A stretch of DNA of 32,436 nucleotides, taken from HRBIN29 sp034431815 (GTDB lineage: Bacteria; Chloroflexota; Dehalococcoidia; Tepidiformales; Tepidiformaceae). Shown piece after piece: positions 7,646 to 14,226 of the stretch. The translations under genes and the position numbers were made by a program. The first letter of the stretch is position 1, and each line of letters opens with the position of its first letter. Location of the stretch: positions 1 through 32,436 of the forward strand of contig DAOUCS010000176.1 of assembly GCA_034431815.1 (NCBI GenBank), given 5' to 3'. The notes under the pieces were generated by a model that saw nothing but the letters and a program-made list of their open reading frames with translations, had not been told where the DNA came from and did no database searches.

Positions 7646-8837
7646 CGGGACCGGGCGCACCGGCGAAATCGAAACCTAAAACAGCCAGGCCGGCCCGCAG
7701 CGCCGTTCGCTCGGCCGCGGCGGCCGTCCCTGATGCGACGCGGCTGGCCAAGGCGTCGAGCACCTCCAGCGCCCGGGGGACGTCGAAGTCGTCGTCGAGC
7801 GCGTCCCGGACAGCGTCGGGAAGCTCCTCCGCAGCGGGCCAGCGCGGCGGCGCGGGCTCGGCAGCCGCCGTCCGAAGACGCTCGTACCGCTCCGCCAGGC
7901 GCTCGAGATCCCCGGCTCGGAAGTCCGGATCGGCTCGGTAGTGGAACGAGAGCAAATAAAGGCGCAGATGCGCCGGCGAAACCCCCTCCAGGAGGTCCCG
8001 CACGAGAACCAGGTTCCGTAGCGACTTGCTCATCTTCACGCCTTCGAGGCGAAGCATGCCGTTGTGGAGCCAGAACGTGCAGAACGGGCTGCGCCCGGTG
8101 AGCGCCTCTGCCTGGGCGATCTCGTTCTCGTGATGGGGGAAGAGGAGGTCGCGGCCCCCGCCGTGGATGTCGATCTGCTCGCCGAGGTGGGCGATGCTCA
8201 TCACGGTGCACTCGATGCTCCAGCCCGGGCGTCCGGGGCCCCAGGGGCTGGGCCAGCTCGGCTCGCCAGGTTCAGTGCGCTGCCAGAGCAGGAAGTCGAG
8301 CGGGTAGCGCCGCTTCCACTCCTTCTTCGCCTCCGGATTTTCACGCCGGGCGAGCTCGTCCAACGAAGCGCCGTTGAGCGCGCCGTACGGCGGAAACCGC
8401 TCCACCGAGAAGAACACGTCACCTTCGACTTCGTACGCGTATCCCCGGTCGATGAGCTTGGCAGTCGCCTCGACGATCTGCGGGATGTGGTCGGTTGCGT
8501 ACGGGTAGGCGGTAGGCCGCAGCACGTTCAGCGCATCGAGATCGGCCCGGAAGAGCTGGTCGTTTTCGTCACGGATAGCGGCGATGGGCCTCCCTTCGCG
8601 CTTCGAGACCGCGATCATGTCGTCGTCGATGTCCGTCACGTTTTGCACGTAGCGGACGCGGTAGCCGAGGGCCGTGAGGTACCGCCGCAGGGCGTCGAAT
8701 TGGACGTAAGAGAAGGCATGGCCCAAGTGCGTCACGTCGTAGGGGGTCACGCCGCAGACATACATCCGCACCTCGCCCGGGGCGACGGTGCGGAACGGGA
8801 GCACCGCACGGCCGAGAGACGAATACAGCCGAAGCAT
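7605..8837 (-). CDS. cysS: cysteinyl-tRNA synthetase-like / MshC-like cysteine ligase
   Basis: Class I synthetase-fold enzyme that activates cysteine with ATP. In 410 residues it shows the HIGH-type motif HLGH (37-40), KMSKS (268-272) and the full CysRS zinc set C28, C210, H235 and E239; the HHENE wording is that of genuine CysRS. Other traits recall MshC, the mycothiol-pathway cysteine ligase: TPYDVTHLGHA around the HLGH motif, and a short C-terminus. Only about 138 residues follow KMSKS, so the small anticodon-binding domain at the end of typical CysRS (about 460 aa) appears absent. Comparable short CysRS-type proteins occur, as I recall, in Chloroflexota. CysRS is the preferred call because of the glutamate zinc ligand and the lack of other mycothiol genes here, but MshC-type activity is a real alternative. 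Start 8837 is fixed by GGAGGT six bases upstream; a Met at 8858 lies before that site. Confidence 0.75.
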   Translation of the reverse strand: MLRLYSSLGRAVLPFRTVAPGEVRMYVCGVTPYDVTHLGHAFSYVQFDALRRYLTALGYRVRYVQNVTDIDDDMIAVSKREGRPIAAIRDENDQLFRADLDALNVLRPTAYPYATDHIPQIVEATAKLIDRGYAYEVEGDVFFSVERFPPYGALNGASLDELARRENPEAKKEWKRRYPLDFLLWQRTEPGEPSWPSPWGPGRPGWSIECTVMSIAHLGEQIDIHGGGRDLLFPHHENEIAQAEALTGRSPFCTFWLHNGMLRLEGVKMSKSLRNLVLVRDLLEGVSPAHLRLYLLSFHYRADPDFRAGDLERLAERYERLRTAAAEPAPPRWPAAEELPDAVRDALDDDFDVPRALEVLDALASRVASGTAAAAERTALRAGLAVLGFDFAGAPGPATGWLEPGPAGPK

Positions 8838-8843
8838 CCTGCC

Positions 8844-8849
8844 ACCTCC
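8844..8849 (-). promoter_or_regulatory. ribosome binding site deciding the cysS-like start
   Basis: GGAGGT on the minus strand sits 6 bases before the ATG at 8837, an ideal spacing. It excludes the longer frame that would start at 8858. Confidence 0.75.
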
Positions 8850-8964
8850 GAGGGCCACCGCGCAGCCTAGCAGATGGCGCGTTTCGGTTCGAAAACGGAG
8901 CGCACGTTATGTCGCAGTCGCGTCACCGAGGCACCACGAAACCGACACGTCCTTTCCGTTTTTC

Positions 8965-8978
8965 TGTCACGTATGACA
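8965..8978. promoter_or_regulatory. dyad TGTCA-N4-TGACA between cysS-like and sigma factor genes
   Basis: TGTCACGTATGACA is a perfect 5-bp inverted repeat with a 4-base spacer, in the 229-base gap between divergent genes and 88 bases before the sigma factor start. It looks like a small regulator site. A TATGAC hexamer inside it (8972-8977) could also be a -10 box. Confidence 0.3.
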
Positions 8979-9066
8979 CCTCGAGCATGGGGCCAGCCGC
9001 CCGACTATCCCGGCAGCACATTCTGACGGACCCGGGCGGCACGACGGGAAGGACAGGAGAACGATC

Positions 9067-9855
9067 ATGGAGTGGACCTACGAGGAGCCGGGGGGCCGCG
9101 TCCCGGGAGCGGAGGGCGACGAGCCCGACAGCGGTCATCGGCTGCCCTTGGAAGAGCAGCAGCGTCTCGTCCTCCAGTACGCCCCGCTTGTGCGCAAGAT
9201 CGCCCGCACGCTCCCTCTGGAGATCCCGGGCGTCCTCGAATATGAGGACGCGGTTGGATACGGCACTTGCGGGCTGGTCGAGGCGGTCCGGCGCTACGAC
9301 CCGACGAAGGGCACGAACTTCCATGCCTACGCCGTGCGGCGTATCCGCGGGGCGATGATCGATGCCTTCCGCCGCATGGACCGCCTGAGCCGCACGATGC
9401 GGCAGAAGGCGCGCGACGTCCAGCGTGCCCAGAGCGAGCTTCAGGCCATCCTTGGCCGTGATCCGACCGAGGCCGAGGCGGCCGACCACATGGGGCTGAC
9501 TCTGGCCGAATACCGCGAGGCCGCCATCAACACCAAATGGGTGACGGTCTCGCTCGATCGGATGCTCTCGAAGGACGAAGACGGGGACTCGTTTCCGGCC
9601 GCGGAGATGCCTACGGCCGAGGAGGACATCGACTTCACGAAGACCTTCGAGGAGAAGGAGCTGTACGAAGAGCTGGTCGAGGCCGTGAAGGCGCTGCCCG
9701 AGCGCGAGCGCCTCGTCATCTCGCTGTACTACGTGGAGCGCCTGACGATGCGCGACATCGCCGGAATCCTCAACGTGTCCGAGACGCGCGTGAGCCAGCT
9801 CCACGCCCAAGCGGTGAAGCGCCTGCGGCGCGCGCTCACGCGCTCCGCCGCGTAA
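9067..9855 (+). CDS. alternative RNA polymerase sigma factor, FliA/WhiG (sigma-28) type
   Basis: Directs RNA polymerase to a special set of promoters. The 262 residues show region 2 (about 33-105, including LEYEDAVGYGTCGLVEAVRR and the FHAYAVRRIRGAMIDAFR core-binding/-10 segment), region 3 (about 113-160, RQKARDVQRAQSEL and GRDPTEAEAADHMGL) and region 4 (about 205-257, LPERERLVISLYYVERLTMRDIAGILNVSETRVSQ helix-turn-helix). The order and the GAMIDAFRRMD wording are those of the FliA/WhiG/SigF branch, not of the principal sigma or ECF types. No flagellar, sporulation or anti-sigma genes occur in the window, so its regulon cannot be named. The start at 9067 is supported by AGGAGA six bases upstream (9055-9060). 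The following gene encodes a DNA-binding regulator on the same strand, 149 bases on. Confidence 0.92.
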   Translation: MEWTYEEPGGRVPGAEGDEPDSGHRLPLEEQQRLVLQYAPLVRKIARTLPLEIPGVLEYEDAVGYGTCGLVEAVRRYDPTKGTNFHAYAVRRIRGAMIDAFRRMDRLSRTMRQKARDVQRAQSELQAILGRDPTEAEAADHMGLTLAEYREAAINTKWVTVSLDRMLSKDEDGDSFPAAEMPTAEEDIDFTKTFEEKELYEELVEAVKALPERERLVISLYYVERLTMRDIAGILNVSETRVSQLHAQAVKRLRRALTRSAA

Positions 9856-9991
9856 GCGCTTGGCGGCTCCTCCCCTAATGGTTCCGGGTGCGACGGCCGA
9901 ACATTGGAATGACACGACATCCGCGGGAGCGGCTTCGACAGCCCGCCGCAGCAGCGGCACGACGGAGGAAGCTTCGGGGATTGCGGGACAC

Positions 9992-9998
9992 GGGAGAG
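9992..9998 (+). promoter_or_regulatory. ribosome binding site deciding the start at 10005
   Basis: GGGAGAG lies 6 bases before ATG 10005. This favours 10005 over an in-frame upstream start at 9888, whose extra residues are not conserved-looking. Confidence 0.6.
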
Positions 9999-10004
9999 TT
10001 GACG

Positions 10005-10772
10005 ATGTCGAATCGCGGAACGGACACTTTTCGCCCCTCGGTGGCGTTCGTGACCCACACCCGGGAGTACAGCTCGGCTGACGTGCTCCCCGCGCTCGCC
10101 CGCTGCGGCTTCACTACCACCGAACGGCCGCACGACCGCGACACCGAACGTCTGGTCGCACAGTTCCGCCCCGACCTGGTGGTACTCGCCATCGACCCTC
10201 GGCATGAAGCCGACCTCCGCATCGTCGAGAACGTCGCCCGGGTGGCGCCCAACGCGGTCCTCATGGTGATTGCGCCCGGTCCGCACGCTGCCGGGCTGGC
10301 AGCCGCGCTGGAGGCCGGGGCTGACGTGTGCGTGCGCGACACCGATGGCGGCGACGTCTTCGCCGCTCAGGTGGCTGCGATCGCCCGGCGGCGCAGGGCG
10401 GCCCAGCCCTCCGAAGACGAGGAGCCGAAGACGATCGCCGTGCGAGACCTCATCCTCGACTTCGACCGGTGCCAGGCCGTCCGAAACGATGAGCGGATCC
10501 CGCTGACGCCGACGGAATTCAAGATCCTCGCCTACCTGGCGAAGAACGCCGGCAAGGTCGTCAGCCCGGTGGAAATCCTCCGCGCCGTTCAGGACTACTC
10601 GTACTCCGAGCGCGAGGCGCAGGAGATCGTCAAGGTGTACATCCGCCGCATCCGCCGGAAGATCGAGCTCGACCCTGCCGAGCCAAGCTATATCGTCAAC
10701 GTGCGCGGTTTCGGGTACATGCTCGAGCGGCGCGCGAGCCGGCGGCCGGAGCAAGCAGTCCGCGCAGCCTGA
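10005..10772 (+). CDS. winged-helix transcriptional regulator with degenerate receiver domain (OmpR/PhoB-like)
   Basis: A 255-residue DNA-binding regulator. The C-terminal half (about 140-240) is a normal OmpR/PhoB winged helix: LTPTEFKILAYLAKNAGKVV, then VKVYIRRIRRKIELDP and YIVNVRGFGYML. The N-terminal half has the receiver-domain pattern but lacks its chemistry. The acidic pair after strand 1 is replaced (FVTHTREYSS), the phosphoacceptor position in PDLVVLAID is Ala62 rather than Asp (an Asp occurs two places later), the switch Thr is Ala90 (LMVIAPG), and the conserved Lys is lost in GADVCVRDTD. It is therefore likely to act without phosphorylation, controlled by abundance, ligand or partner. 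No histidine kinase adjoins it; the kinase at 12936 pairs with the regulator at 12272. A 3' hairpin follows at 10787-10801. Confidence 0.88.
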   Translation: MSNRGTDTFRPSVAFVTHTREYSSADVLPALARCGFTTTERPHDRDTERLVAQFRPDLVVLAIDPRHEADLRIVENVARVAPNAVLMVIAPGPHAAGLAAALEAGADVCVRDTDGGDVFAAQVAAIARRRRAAQPSEDEEPKTIAVRDLILDFDRCQAVRNDERIPLTPTEFKILAYLAKNAGKVVSPVEILRAVQDYSYSEREAQEIVKVYIRRIRRKIELDPAEPSYIVNVRGFGYMLERRASRRPEQAVRAA

Positions 10773-10786
10773 AGCTCGTCACCCTT

Positions 10787-10801
10787 CCACGCGGTGCGTG
10801 G
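10787..10801 (+). terminator. small hairpin after the degenerate-receiver regulator
   Basis: CCACGC and GCGTGG pair perfectly (6 bp) around a 3-base loop, 14 bases after the stop codon. No T-run follows. It may be a weak terminator or an operator for the promoter just downstream. Confidence 0.3.
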
Positions 10802-10826
10802 CGCCATTCGGGCGAACGGGGCCTGG

Positions 10827-10835
10827 TGGTACAAT
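10827..10835 (+). promoter_or_regulatory. extended -10 promoter of the aldolase gene, probable leaderless start
   Basis: TGGTACAAT matches the extended -10 form (TGn followed by TACAAT at 10830-10835). It ends 7 bases before ATG 10843, so transcription would begin at the start codon itself. No Shine-Dalgarno sequence is present, in keeping with a leaderless mRNA. The -35 area (TTCGGG) is weak, as expected with an extended -10. Confidence 0.6.
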
Positions 10836-10842
10836 TGCCCCC

Positions 10843-12201
10843 ATGAACGGGATGCTCGCTGCCTGTCTCGACCTCTCTGGAAACCGCCCGCGGCTCCGCG
10901 ACGCCGCAGCAGTGAAGGCCAACATCGACGACATCGTTCGCCTGGCGGTGTTCGGCTCCGACGAAGAGAAGGAGCTGGCGCGCTACGCCATCCACGCCGC
11001 TGCCCCGGAACTCGGGGCGATCTCCGCAAGCATCCACGAGCTGTACATGGCCCGGGGGCGTGGCGAGGTAGGCGGGTTCACGGTCCCGGCTGTGAACATC
11101 CGCGGCATGGCGTACGACATGTCTCGGGCGCTCTTCCGCGCCATCAAGGCCACGAACGGCTACGCCACGGTCTTCGAGCTCGCCCGCTCCGAGATGGGAT
11201 ACACCTACCAGGAACCTGCCGAAATCGCGGCCGTCGTCCTTGCCGCCGCAATCAAAGAAGGCTACACGGGCCCAGTCTTCATCCAGGGGGACCACTTCCA
11301 AGCGAACGCCAAGAAGTTCGCCTCCGACCCGGAAGGCGAGACGAAGGCCCTGGAAGAGCTCATTCGGAAGGCAATCCGCGCGCAGTTCTACTGCATCGAC
11401 ATCGACGCTTCGACGTTGGTCGACCTGAGCTACGAGCGGGTCGAGGACCAGCAGGCCCCGAACTGTAAGCTCACTGCGCATCTGGCAAAGCTGGTCCGTT
11501 CCCTCGAACCGGAGGGGATCACCATCTCCATCGGCGGCGAGATCGGCGAGGTCGGCAAGCACAACTCCACCGTCGAAGAGCTCGTCGCCTACGCCGACGG
11601 CTTTCGTGACCTCGTGGGGCCCGATTTCCCCGTGCTCTCGAAGGTAAGCGTGCAAACTGGAACCACACACGGGGGCATCCCCCTGCCCGATGGCACCATC
11701 GCCCAGGTGGCCATCGACTTCGACACGCTGCGCGAGCTGTCGCGGGTCGCTCGGGAGCGGTACGGCATGGCGGGGGCAGTCCAGCACGGGGCGAGCACGC
11801 TTCCCGACGAGCTCTTCCATCGCTTTCCCGAGGTAGAGACGGCGGAGATCCACCTTGCCACCGGGTTCCAGAACCTCATCATGGAACACCCGCTCTTCCC
11901 GGCGAGCCTCCTCGACGAGATGCGCCGCTACTGCGAGCGCGAATTCGCCGACGAGCGCAAGGAAGGGGAGACCGACATCCAGTTCTTCTACAAGACGCGG
12001 AAGAAGACCTGGGGCCCCTTCAAGCGCCAGGTGTGGGATCTTCCCGAGGAGATCCGCGCTGAGCTGCGGCGCGCTCTTGAGGAGAAGTTCGTCTTCCTCA
12101 TCCGCCAGCTTCGCGCTGCCGACACGAAGGAGATGGTGCTGAAGTACGTCAAGGCGAAGCCGGTCGAGGTCGAGCCGCCGCTCCTCTCGGCCCGCGCTTG
12201 A
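10843..12201 (+). CDS. fba: class II (metal-dependent) fructose-bisphosphate aldolase family protein, long form
   Basis: Predicted to cleave or form ketose bisphosphates using a divalent metal, most likely fructose 1,6-bisphosphate in glycolysis and gluconeogenesis. Class II motifs are seen in order: IQGDHFQAN (Asp/His at the metal site), ISIGGEIGEVGKHNS (the glycine-rich E-G-E-x-G loop), SVQTGTTHGG (phosphate/metal His) and AVQHGASTLPDELF followed by TAEIHLATGFQN, equivalent to the HGGSG and K-x-N-x-T segments. At 452 residues it is longer than the common 280-360 residue forms, with extra sequence at the N-terminus (about 1-70) and a charged C-terminus after about 360. Neighbouring genes are regulators, not glycolytic genes. 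The start at 10843 is chosen because the -10 element would place the transcription start there; an ATG at 10852 is possible. A different ketose-bisphosphate substrate cannot be excluded. Confidence 0.75.
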   Translation: MNGMLAACLDLSGNRPRLRDAAAVKANIDDIVRLAVFGSDEEKELARYAIHAAAPELGAISASIHELYMARGRGEVGGFTVPAVNIRGMAYDMSRALFRAIKATNGYATVFELARSEMGYTYQEPAEIAAVVLAAAIKEGYTGPVFIQGDHFQANAKKFASDPEGETKALEELIRKAIRAQFYCIDIDASTLVDLSYERVEDQQAPNCKLTAHLAKLVRSLEPEGITISIGGEIGEVGKHNSTVEELVAYADGFRDLVGPDFPVLSKVSVQTGTTHGGIPLPDGTIAQVAIDFDTLRELSRVARERYGMAGAVQHGASTLPDELFHRFPEVETAEIHLATGFQNLIMEHPLFPASLLDEMRRYCEREFADERKEGETDIQFFYKTRKKTWGPFKRQVWDLPEEIRAELRRALEEKFVFLIRQLRAADTKEMVLKYVKAKPVEVEPPLLSARA

Positions 12202-12271
12202 GCCGTCTTTACCTCGCGTTCGGCGGCACCGCGGTACGGTGGAAGGAGAACCGTCGCGGAGCTGCGAGACG

Positions 12272-12934
12272 ATGCGGATCCTGGTCGTCGAAGACGAAGA
12301 GCCGATTACCGCCGCGTTGGAGCGGGGGCTAACCAAGCTCGGATACGCCGTCGACACGGCCTACGACGGCGCCGAGGCCCTCGAGAAGGCGGCGGTCACC
12401 CGATACGACGTGATCTGTCTTGACCTCAACCTCCCCCGCGTCGACGGCGTGGAGGTGTGCCGCCGGCTTCGCGCCGCGGGATACACAGGCGGCATCATCA
12501 TGCTCACCGCTCGCAGCGCCATTCGCGAGCGCGTGGAAGGTCTCGACTCGGGCGCCGACGACTATCTGGTGAAACCGTTCGCCTTCAGCGAACTCGCCGC
12601 CCGAATCCGCGCCCTCACCCGCCGCGAAACCACGCTGCGCGAGCCGGTGCTGCGAACGAAAGGGCTCGAGCTCGACCCCAACACGAACAAGGTCAGGCGG
12701 AACGGCGTCGAGATCCACCTCACGCCGAAAGAGTTCGCGCTGCTTTACTACCTGGCGCGGAATGCCGGGAGGGCAGTCCCCCAGGAGGAGCTTCTCGAGC
12801 ATCTGTGGGACGAAAACACGAACCCCTTTACGCAAACGGTGAAGGTGCACATGAACAACCTCCGCCGGAAGATCAACGAGGGGTTCGACGAGCCGCTCAT
12901 CGAGACTATCCGCGGGAAGGGCTACGTGCTCTGA
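12272..12934 (+). CDS. OmpR/PhoB-family response regulator
   Basis: DNA-binding partner of the histidine kinase encoded immediately downstream. In 220 residues it has a complete receiver domain: acidic residues E7 and D8, phosphoacceptor D51 in ICLDLNLPRVDG, T79 in IIMLTARS and K101 in DYLVKPF. A winged-helix DNA-binding domain (about 125-218) ends in TIRGKGYVL. Start 12272 gives the standard MRILVVEDEE beginning; a GTG at 12239 would add 11 unlikely residues, and GGAG nine bases upstream supports 12272. The stop codon is separated from the kinase start by a single base, so the two are almost certainly co-translated. The inducing signal and target genes are unknown. Confidence 0.95.
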   Translation: MRILVVEDEEPITAALERGLTKLGYAVDTAYDGAEALEKAAVTRYDVICLDLNLPRVDGVEVCRRLRAAGYTGGIIMLTARSAIRERVEGLDSGADDYLVKPFAFSELAARIRALTRRETTLREPVLRTKGLELDPNTNKVRRNGVEIHLTPKEFALLYYLARNAGRAVPQEELLEHLWDENTNPFTQTVKVHMNNLRRKINEGFDEPLIETIRGKGYVL

Positions 12935-12935
12935 G

Positions 12936-14132
12936 GTGCGGCTGCCAGCATTTGCGCAAACCATCCGCTTCCGGCTCGCCGTTTGGTATTCGAGCCTGCT
13001 CCTCGTCTTCGGCGTCGCCTTCGTCGTGGCGCTGAACATCGCAGTGCGGCTCGACCGGCCGCAGGTGGTCCTCTTCGACACCCTGCACGTGCCCGACATC
13101 GAGTGGCAGCCCGTTCAGGCCGCGCCCGAGAGTTCGGTCAGCGGGTTCGTGCCAATCGTCTCCCCGGGCGTCATCGTGCAGGAAGCAGAGGCGCAGATCC
13201 GGTCGCAGAACCTCGACCGGCTGCAGACGTGGTCCCTCGGGGCCGTAGTCGCATTGGCGCTCGCGTCCGGCGTGGGAGGGTACATCATCTCCGGCGTGAT
13301 GCTGCGGCCGATCCGTGACATCACCGAAGTGGCTTCGGAGATCAGCGCGACGAATCTGACGCGACGGATCGGCTACCAGGGGCCGGAGGATGAGCTGAAG
13401 CGGCTCGCCGACACCTTCGACTCGATGATCGCCCGGCTCGAGGACGCCTTCGAGCGTCAGCGGCGCTTCGTGCAAGATGCTTCGCACGAACTCCGGACGC
13501 CCCTCGCCGCGATCCGCGCGTCCATCGAAGTCGCCGAGATGGAGGCCGAGCTCAGTCCCGACGAGTATCGTGAGCTGCTGGAGACCGTGAAGACGCAAAC
13601 GGAACGCCTCACTCGGCTCAGCGAAGACCTTCTCCTGCTGACGGCGCACGAGGGCACCGATCTCGAGCGCGAGCCGGTGGCGCTCCGCCGGCTGGCCGAG
13701 GTCGTACTGCGGGAGATGGAGCCGCTCGCCCGGCGCCGGGGCGTCGTATTGGAGGCTGACGTGCCTCCTGGCCTGTCCGCGCTCGCGCACCCCGATCATC
13801 TGCACCGGTCGGTCATGAATTTGGTCGACAACGCCATCAAGTACGGCGCCGAGGGCGGACGGGTCATCATCGGAGCACGCCGCGAGGGCTCCGAGGCGGT
13901 TCTGTGGGTGCAAGACTTCGGCCCGGGCATCCCCGAAGAAGCGCAGCCGCGCGTCTTCGACCGGTTCTTCCGCATCGACCGAGGTAGGAGCCGGCGGGAA
14001 GGTGGCAGCGGCCTGGGGCTCGCGATCGTTGCAGAGCTGGTCCGGGCGATGGGCGGCGAGGTTCGCCTCCGGTCCCAGCCGGGGCGCGGCGCCACCTTCG
14101 AAATCCGATTGCCTTCAGCGAACGAAGCATAG
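12936..14132 (+). CDS. membrane sensor histidine kinase (HAMP, HisKA, HATPase)
   Basis: Sensor partner of the regulator at 12272. Starts with GTG one base after that gene's stop. The 398 residues comprise membrane helix 1 (about 13-38), an extracytoplasmic loop of about 60 residues with no recognisable sensor fold (about 39-97), membrane helix 2 (about 99-123), a HAMP linker (about 123-175), and a dimerisation/phosphoacceptor domain with H184 in DASHELRTPLAAIR. The ATPase domain follows, with N-box VMNLVDNAIKYG, the DFGPGIP G1 box, the FDRFFRIDRG F-box and the GGSGLGLAIV G2 box. All catalytic motifs are intact. It probably phosphorylates D51 of the adjacent regulator. The stimulus is unknown; the small loop suggests a membrane or envelope signal. 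Confidence 0.95.
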   Translation: MRLPAFAQTIRFRLAVWYSSLLLVFGVAFVVALNIAVRLDRPQVVLFDTLHVPDIEWQPVQAAPESSVSGFVPIVSPGVIVQEAEAQIRSQNLDRLQTWSLGAVVALALASGVGGYIISGVMLRPIRDITEVASEISATNLTRRIGYQGPEDELKRLADTFDSMIARLEDAFERQRRFVQDASHELRTPLAAIRASIEVAEMEAELSPDEYRELLETVKTQTERLTRLSEDLLLLTAHEGTDLEREPVALRRLAEVVLREMEPLARRRGVVLEADVPPGLSALAHPDHLHRSVMNLVDNAIKYGAEGGRVIIGARREGSEAVLWVQDFGPGIPEEAQPRVFDRFFRIDRGRSRREGGSGLGLAIVAELVRAMGGEVRLRSQPGRGATFEIRLPSANEA

Positions 14133-14187
14133 ACCGTTCGAATACCTGCCCGGCCAGCCGTTCGTAGCCTGAATACGTCCCGCGCGG

Positions 14188-14193
14188 TAGACT
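14188..14193 (+). promoter_or_regulatory. candidate -10 element upstream of the SDR gene
   Basis: TAGACT, identical to the element before the CoA-transferase, lies 33 bases before the ATG at 14227. It sits between arms of a 7-bp inverted repeat (14178-14184 TCCCGCG, 14210-14216 CGCGGGA), the second arm overlapping the ribosome site region. Confidence 0.3.
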
Positions 14194-14226
14194 GCCCATC
14201 ACCATCAACCGCGGGAGTGAGACTGC

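Noticed and set aside
7605..8837. Firm assignment to mycothiol synthesis (mshC)
   Set aside because: The fourth zinc ligand E239 and the HHENE wording are those of CysRS, and no other mycothiol genes are in the window. Kept as an alternative only.
9888..10004. N-terminal extension of the degenerate-receiver regulator from 9888
   Set aside because: Arg/Ala-rich residues without structure, and a good ribosome site immediately before the ATG at 10005.
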